Origin: CAG-1031 sp964391735
GTDB lineage: Bacteria > Bacteroidota > Bacteroidia > Bacteroidales > Muribaculaceae
NCBI GenBank assembly: GCA_964391735.1
Contig: CAYMNF010000044.1
Span: 1-18,265 of the forward strand
DNA length: 18,265 nt
Direction of reading: 5' to 3'
In this document: positions 14,033 to 18,265 of the stretch, one piece after another
How positions within the stretch are numbered: the stretch's first letter is position 1
How the letters are laid out: every line of letters starts with the position of its first letter
Made by a program: the position numbers and the translations under genes
The notes under the pieces: generated by a model
What the model saw: only the letters and a program-made list of their open reading frames with translations
Told to the model about the DNA's origin: nothing
The model's database searches: none

Positions 14033-14064
14033 CAAATATAATCAATTTTATGGCTGTTGGACAA
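14033..14064 (-). promoter_or_regulatory. promoter of the GH31-GH13 operon
   Basis: On the minus strand, TATATTTG (plus 14040-14033) is an exact TAnnTTTG box, with TTG (plus 14064-14062) 21 nt upstream. The start is predicted near 14027, giving a leader of about 60 nt to the GH31 ATG at 13968. Confidence 0.6.
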
Positions 14065-14127
14065 AAATTATGGACATGGGGAAACACGGAAAGGTCACAA
14101 TCCCGAACTAACGAACGCTCGTCTTGA

Positions 14128-14391
14128 GCACCCGTTCTGTTTGACAACCTGTATACCTTGCATCCCGACCTTTCAAGCGCTGAGATACGGCTGTGCTCAT
14201 TTATCGTCTCGGGGATGTCCTCAAAGGAGATTGCTATGCTAACCAACCGCTCCCTGCGCACCATACAGAACACAAAGTACACGTTGCGCAAGAAACTGAA
14301 TATCAACACCGGCACCGAGGGGTATTTGCTTAAGTTGTCAGTCCTTGACGGTGTACAGGCTAAGGCGTTGCGTGACCAATGCAGCCGATAG
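14128..14391 (+). pseudogene. truncated LuxR-type helix-turn-helix regulator
   Basis: After a TGA at 14125-14127 the frame reads a C-terminal LuxR/GerE-like domain: LFDNLYTLHPDLSSAEIRLC, then the HTH core (SGMSSKEIAML to NRSLRTIQNTKYTLRKKLNI), ending at 14391. In Bacteroidetes this domain normally closes a much longer sensor or TPR regulator. Here everything upstream is missing: no ATG opens the frame before mid-HTH, only CTG at 14137 and 14149 and TTG at 14158, and other frames upstream show no matching sequence. It is either a relic or a minimal HTH protein with a rare start. It lies beside the GH31 operon, where a starch regulator would be expected; a link to SusR-type regulators is speculation. 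Confidence 0.6.
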
Positions 14392-14395
14392 GCGT

Positions 14396-14929
14396 TCAGC
14401 GAGCCAGGTGCGCCGGACGCAGAATGTAGGGCAGGGGCTCGCGCATGTGCAGTGTGGTGTCAGCCTCAACATCCCGCAGGGCCTGCAGCGCCGCCACGGG
14501 TGATGATTCAGTACGGGCAATTACATAATACAGCGGCTCGCGGTTCTGGAACACCATCGCCTCGGGATACCCGTTCTCAAGCAGTCGCTTGCGCATCTCC
14601 TTGGCGTTGAAAAGTTGCTTGAATCGTCCCACCACAACGTTGAAGCGTGACACGGTACTGTCATTACCGCCAAGCCCCTCGGTGTACCCAATCGGTTCGG
14701 TAGCAATCCATAGTGTGTCGGGGCCTACGGTCATCATGGTCTGACCCACGCGGTTGCGATATTTGCCATAGATTGTTTGCTCAACGGCACGCACCGAGTC
14801 GCGCCGCGCAAGGGTGCTCTCATACACCGCCCGGTAATGCTTCTCTGAGGGGCGGCATCCCGCTAAAATCCCTACCGTCAATATAGTTATCAAACAGATA
14901 GTAGCGTGTGTTTTTCTGTTTCGCTTCAT
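14396..14929 (-). CDS. SPOR-domain lipoprotein
   Basis: The 177-residue protein has a lipoprotein signal peptide ending in ILAGC (C25) and a C-terminal SPOR-like domain at about 94-157 (RFNVVVGRFKQLFNAKEMRKRLL, then an NGYPEAMV and PLYYVIAR pair). SPOR domains bind denuded glycan strands of peptidoglycan, often at division sites. The middle region (26-90) is charged and helical. A tail of about 20 residues follows the SPOR domain. Its stop faces the HTH fragment with a 4-nt gap, and its start is divergent from the secreted amylase, 144 bp away. Confidence 0.85.
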   Translation of the reverse strand: MKRNRKTHATICLITILTVGILAGCRPSEKHYRAVYESTLARRDSVRAVEQTIYGKYRNRVGQTMMTVGPDTLWIATEPIGYTEGLGGNDSTVSRFNVVVGRFKQLFNAKEMRKRLLENGYPEAMVFQNREPLYYVIARTESSPVAALQALRDVEADTTLHMREPLPYILRPAHLAR

Positions 14930-14944
14930 TTTTTTGTATTCCTA

Positions 14945-14977
14945 TTGTGCAAAAATACTCAAAAATAGTTACATTTG
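14945..14977 (+). promoter_or_regulatory. promoter of the secreted amylase gene
   Basis: TTG (14945-14947), a 22-nt spacer and TACATTTG (14970-14977) fit the Bacteroidetes consensus, although the spacer is at the long end. The predicted start is near 14982-14985, giving a leader of about 90 nt. Confidence 0.5.
14950..14967 (-). promoter_or_regulatory. tandem -7 boxes for the SPOR lipoprotein gene
   Basis: TATTTTTG occurs twice on the minus strand, at plus 14957-14950 and 14967-14960. Both match TAnnTTTG. They sit within the spacer of the divergent amylase promoter, so the two transcription complexes would compete. No TTG lies at an ideal -33 distance for either. Confidence 0.4.
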
Positions 14978-14983
14978 CATCGC

Positions 14984-14993
14984 AAAGCGCTTT
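14984..14993. promoter_or_regulatory. perfect 10-bp palindrome at the amylase start site (candidate operator)
   Basis: AAAGCGCTTT is a perfect palindrome with a central CG flanked by A/T arms, the general form of LacI-family operators (compare the core of CcpA cre sites). It coincides with the predicted transcription start, a typical repressor position. A second, weaker inverted repeat TGAAT-CAATA-ATTCA follows at 15009-15023. Confidence 0.4.
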
Positions 14994-15073
14994 TACAGCA
15001 AAAATGTGTGAATCAATAATTCATAGATTTTTTCATATTTACAACCTTATTTTCTATTAAAAACACAGTCTCA

Positions 15074-18010
15074 ATGAAACTGTTTAAAAAAGTTTTTCTG
15101 GGCGCATTATTGACAATGTGCGCATCATCCGCCGGCGCAGCCACCTTTGTTGGCGACCGTACCGACTTCCGTGATGAGACAATTTATTTTGCCATGACCA
15201 CCCGTTTTTATGACGGTGACCCCTCAAACAATACCTATTGTTGGGATGGCCGCCTTAATGTCAATGACCCGGAGTGGCGCGGCGACTTCAAAGGTCTCAT
15301 CGCCAAACTTGATTATCTTAAGTCATTGGGCTTCACTGCCGTGTGGATTACTCCGGTGGTTGAGAACGCCTCGGGACTTGATTATCACGGATATCACGCT
15401 TTTGACTTTACAAAGGTTGACCCCCGTTATGAGTCAAATGACTGCAAATTCCAGGACCTGATTGACGCAGCTCATAATCGCGGAATGAAGGTGATTCTTG
15501 ACGTAGTGCTCCAGCACACGGGCAACTTTGGCGAGGCTACTCTTTGTCCCATGTTTGTCAAGGATTATTCCAAAAACCTGTCAAACATCGACGCGTCAAT
15601 GAAGTTACACCCCAATACCAAACTCCCCGCCGACTACTTCTCATTGGCTGCCGGTGCACAGTACAACTCTCGTCTGTCGCTTATGAAGAATGTTGATGGA
15701 CAGAACCATGACGTCAACAACTATTGGCACCATGTGGGGCAGAACTGGGACTGGGATGATTACTCACGCGTGTGGGGCCAGATTGCCGGCGACTGTGTGG
15801 ACCTCAACACCGAGAACCCCTACGTCAGCAACTATCTGGTTAAGTGCTACACCAAATTTATCGACATGGGCGTTGACGGTTTCCGCGTTGACACCAGTGG
15901 CCACATCGCACGCCTCACCTTCAACAACGCTTTCTTGCCCCAACTGCATGAGGCTGCCGAGAAGGCTAAGAACAAACGTGGCGGTACCCCGTTCTTTATC
16001 TTCGGCGAGGTTTGTGCTCGCTCTCAGGAGGTAATTTATCGCGGCCAGAACTACAACTGCTCTCCCTGCTTCTACACTTGGAAAGAGACCAAAAATTATG
16101 CATGGGACTATAGCGAGACCTCATGGAACAGTATCCGCGTTATGGAGGGTGAGTTCGGCGAAAGCCACCCCAACGCCAAGTCTGTGCTGCAGCAGGCCAA
16201 AGACTATGAGGGCCATGCCGATAATATTTTGCTCAAGAGCGACAACCACCAGCTCAAGAATAATACCTACCGCACCCCCGACCACTCAAAGAGCAACGGC
16301 TTCAACGTTATCGACTTCCCCATGCACTGGCGCTTCTCAAATGCCGAGAACGCATTTAACGTGCGCAGCCAGGACAACCTCTACAATGACGCTACCTACA
16401 ACGTCGTGTATGTCGACAGCCATGACTACGGCCCCGACGGCCAGGACCGCCTGCGCTTTGCCGGCGGCGAGGCTGCTTGGGCTGAGAACCTCAGCCTGAT
16501 GTTTACCTGGCGCGGTATACCCTGTATATATTATGGTAGCGAGATTGAGTTTCAGGCCGGTAAAACCATCGATGAGGGTGCCGGGATGGCTCTGAAAGAT
16601 GGTGGTCGTGCATACTTCGGCGGCTTCATCGAGGGCTCGGTTACCCCTACCGACTTTGGGCAATATACTAACGCGCAAGGCAACGTGGCAGCAACCCTCT
16701 CACACCCGCTGGCTCGCCATATCCGCCGCCTGAACCTCATCCGCGCTGCTGTCCCCGCTTTGCGTAAGGGCCAGTATACAACCGATGGCTGCTCGGGACG
16801 CATGTCTTACAAGCGCCGTTACACCGACTCAAAGGTTGACTCTTACGTGCTCGTAACCGTCTCAGGCAACTCAACCTTCACAGGTATCCCCAACGGCCGT
16901 TATGTTGATTGCGTTACCGGTGATGTAAAGAATGTCACCAACGGCTCACTCACGGCAAATTGTAGCGGTAAAGGCAACCTGCGCGTATATGTCCTCGATA
17001 CAAACCTCACAAAGGCTCCCGGCAAAATCGGCGAGGATGGTAAATATCTCTACAACACCTCATCAGTAAGCCAGCAGCAACTTAGCTACGTCACCGAGAC
17101 TCGTCCCCTCGACACCACTACCGTTAAGGAAACCGGCGGTGGCGGCGGTGGCGGCCAAGTGATTGAAGAGCCCGAGAACCCCATTGCCCCCGCACTGTAT
17201 GAGGATGAGTATGCCGTATTCTTCGAAAACTCAAATAACTGGGGCGGCTACATCAAATGCTGGGTATGGAGTAACGGCACAAACTATACAGGTGGAACCT
17301 GGCCCGGCCAAAACTGCACCTACCTCGGTAATGGCATCTGGAAATGGTCATACACCGGTACCGGCGAAATCCCTGAAGGCTCAGGCGTCATTTTCAACAA
17401 CGGTAGCGAGCAAACGTCTGACTTTGTCTACACCAACGGTGGCTACTACAACGCCTCAGGGCTTGTGAAGACGATTACCGCCAATGGTGAGAACCCCAAC
17501 CCGCCCACGCCTCCCACTCCCTCTGATGATACCTGGACCATCTACTACACCGGCTCATGGAACCCCGTTAACTGCTACTTCTGGGATGCCGGCAACGGTA
17601 ACAAAGAGTGGCTTGGCTCATGGCCCGGAACACCGATGCAGATGGTTGACGGTCGTTGGCAAATCACTTTCAAACCCGACACCCAGGTTGTTACCCCCAT
17701 GTGTATCTTCAACTCAAACGGCAGCCAGACAGGTGACCTCGTTGCTAAAAACGGCGGTATCTATGGAGAGAATGGTGAGTTTATCGGCCTCGAGGTTTCA
17801 ATCCCCGGACTGCAGACTCCCGACAACACTCCGTATACATTTGAGGTCAAAGACGGCATCCTCACCATTTATGGTAATGGATACGCAACCGCACCGCTCT
17901 ATACCCTTGACGGACGCGTGATGATGCTTGAGGTACGTCCCGGTATCAACACCTACTCAGACCTCCCCCGAGGCTTCTACATCCTCGCACATAAAAAGAT
18001 TCGCCTCTAA
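15074..18010 (+). CDS. secreted GH13 alpha-amylase with two CBM26-like modules and a C-terminal sorting-like domain
   Basis: The 978-residue enzyme has a signal peptide (about 1-22, ending in an AxA-type site, not a lipobox). A GH13 barrel follows, with D273 (GFRVDTSGH), E312 (FIFGEV) and D451 (VDSHD) as the catalytic triad, then a beta domain to about 665. A run of seven glycines (688-694) leads to the first starch-binding module (about 713-795, YAVFFENSNNWGG), a proline-rich linker (NPPTPPTP) and a second module (about 820-905, WTIYYTGSWNPVNCYFW). The last 60 residues (LYTLDGR, GINTYSDLPRGFYIL, HKKIRL) resemble the type A C-terminal domain of the type IX secretion system. Unlike SusG it is not a lipoprotein. 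It probably degrades starch outside the cell. It has its own promoter and terminators. Confidence 0.92.
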   Translation: MKLFKKVFLGALLTMCASSAGAATFVGDRTDFRDETIYFAMTTRFYDGDPSNNTYCWDGRLNVNDPEWRGDFKGLIAKLDYLKSLGFTAVWITPVVENASGLDYHGYHAFDFTKVDPRYESNDCKFQDLIDAAHNRGMKVILDVVLQHTGNFGEATLCPMFVKDYSKNLSNIDASMKLHPNTKLPADYFSLAAGAQYNSRLSLMKNVDGQNHDVNNYWHHVGQNWDWDDYSRVWGQIAGDCVDLNTENPYVSNYLVKCYTKFIDMGVDGFRVDTSGHIARLTFNNAFLPQLHEAAEKAKNKRGGTPFFIFGEVCARSQEVIYRGQNYNCSPCFYTWKETKNYAWDYSETSWNSIRVMEGEFGESHPNAKSVLQQAKDYEGHADNILLKSDNHQLKNNTYRTPDHSKSNGFNVIDFPMHWRFSNAENAFNVRSQDNLYNDATYNVVYVDSHDYGPDGQDRLRFAGGEAAWAENLSLMFTWRGIPCIYYGSEIEFQAGKTIDEGAGMALKDGGRAYFGGFIEGSVTPTDFGQYTNAQGNVAATLSHPLARHIRRLNLIRAAVPALRKGQYTTDGCSGRMSYKRRYTDSKVDSYVLVTVSGNSTFTGIPNGRYVDCVTGDVKNVTNGSLTANCSGKGNLRVYVLDTNLTKAPGKIGEDGKYLYNTSSVSQQQLSYVTETRPLDTTTVKETGGGGGGGQVIEEPENPIAPALYEDEYAVFFENSNNWGGYIKCWVWSNGTNYTGGTWPGQNCTYLGNGIWKWSYTGTGEIPEGSGVIFNNGSEQTSDFVYTNGGYYNASGLVKTITANGENPNPPTPPTPSDDTWTIYYTGSWNPVNCYFWDAGNGNKEWLGSWPGTPMQMVDGRWQITFKPDTQVVTPMCIFNSNGSQTGDLVAKNGGIYGENGEFIGLEVSIPGLQTPDNTPYTFEVKDGILTIYGNGYATAPLYTLDGRVMMLEVRPGINTYSDLPRGFYILAHKKIRL

Positions 18011-18045
18011 ATGATCTTTTAACCAACCGACTTCGGTCTATACTA

Positions 18046-18083
18046 TATAAGGGGTGGAGACAAAAAAGTCTTCACCTCTTATA
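18046..18083. other. 16-bp hairpin after the amylase gene
   Basis: TATAAGGGGTGGAGAC (18046-18061) pairs with GTCTTCACCTCTTATA (18068-18083) over 16 positions, including two G-U pairs, around an A6 loop. It lies 36 bp after the stop. No U-tract follows on the plus strand, so it may protect the mRNA 3' end or act as a weak terminator before the stronger one at 18128. Confidence 0.6.
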
Positions 18084-18127
18084 ATATATAAGTGCAGAAA
18101 CTAATATTGGTCTGTTCCAAATTTGTA

Positions 18128-18173
18128 AAAGCCGGATTGGCGTGGGGTGGTCCCCGGGCGTCAATCCGGCTTT
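18128..18173 (+). terminator. strong intrinsic terminator for the amylase gene
   Basis: AAAGCCGGATTGGCG (18128-18142) pairs with CGTCAATCCGGCTTT (18159-18173), a 15-bp stem with one G-U pair; inner GGGG and CCCC can extend it. CTTTG follows the T-rich 3' arm. On the minus strand the 5' A-rich flank gives TTTTAC, so it may work in both directions. Confidence 0.8.
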
Positions 18174-18174
18174 C

Positions 18175-18223
18175 TTTGTGGGGGTGGACTGTGTGGAGGA
18201 CGAGGCAGTTTTTGTGGGGGTGG
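18175..18223 (+). repeat. G-rich 13-bp direct repeat
   Basis: TTTGTGGGGGTGG occurs at 18175-18187 and 18211-18223, offset by 36 bp. It is part of a G-rich, apparently non-coding 3' end of the window. A related stretch (TTTTTGGTGGGGGTG) lies at 4376-4390 upstream of the Sel1 gene. Confidence 0.45.
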
Positions 18224-18265
18224 GGGAGTGGTTGTGGATGGTTGGTAGGAATGGGCGTTTTTGGG

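Noticed and set aside
17134..17155. GGC/GGT run as a tandem-repeat tract of note
   Set aside because: It encodes a short seven-glycine linker between catalytic and starch-binding modules, which is ordinary.
1..18265. CRISPR array, tRNA, rRNA or transposase genes
   Set aside because: I saw no regularly spaced repeats, no cloverleaf with a plausible anticodon arm, no rRNA sequence, and no transposase or integrase motifs in any frame.

Overview
The window looks like a chromosome fragment from a Bacteroidales bacterium, possibly Muribaculaceae-like, though the family is only a guess. Supporting signs are TAnnTTTG -7 boxes with TTG about 19-22 nt upstream, lipoproteins with acidic residues after the lipobox cysteine, a SPOR-domain lipoprotein, a Bacteroidetes-type LuxR helix-turn-helix fragment, a starch-degrading enzyme set, and a C-terminal sorting-like domain on the secreted amylase.

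Layout. (1) 1-128: 3' end of an unrecognised gene. (2) 129-558: a 430 bp non-coding stretch with a nested hairpin, a candidate ~70 nt minus-strand small RNA (promoter at 374-403, terminator at 297-320) and a 10-bp direct repeat. (3) 559-4318: a two-gene, overlapping McrBC-type (type IV) restriction system. Its AAA+ GTPase subunit carries an EVE/PUA-like domain inserted between Walker A and Walker B. This block looks more AT-rich than the rest and is probably accessory. (4) 4456-5646: a secreted Sel1-repeat protein, ending at a bidirectional terminator. (5) 5731-7878 (minus): a probably surface-exposed lipoprotein with a caspase/CHAT-like core. (6) 8046-8441: a VanZ-family membrane protein. (7) 13968 down to 8432 (minus): a five-gene probable operon of secreted GH31 alpha-glucosidase or transglucosylase, cytoplasmic GH13 amylase, a uracil-DNA glycosylase-family protein, a DUF2007 protein and an unknown exported protein. 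(8) 14128-14391: a truncated LuxR-type HTH gene without an ATG. (9) 14396-14929 (minus): a SPOR-domain lipoprotein. (10) 15074-18010: a large secreted GH13 amylase with two CBM26-like modules and a C-terminal sorting-like domain, followed by two strong hairpins.

How the parts fit. Three enzymes form an alpha-glucan pathway in three compartments: the exported CBM-bearing amylase cuts starch outside, the signal-peptide-bearing GH31 trims or rearranges oligosaccharides in the periplasm, and the GH13 without a signal peptide works in the cytoplasm. No SusC/SusD pair lies in the window. The palindromes at the two starch promoters are candidate operators, and the HTH relic between them may be what remains of a local regulator. 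The McrBC genes are a separate defence module.
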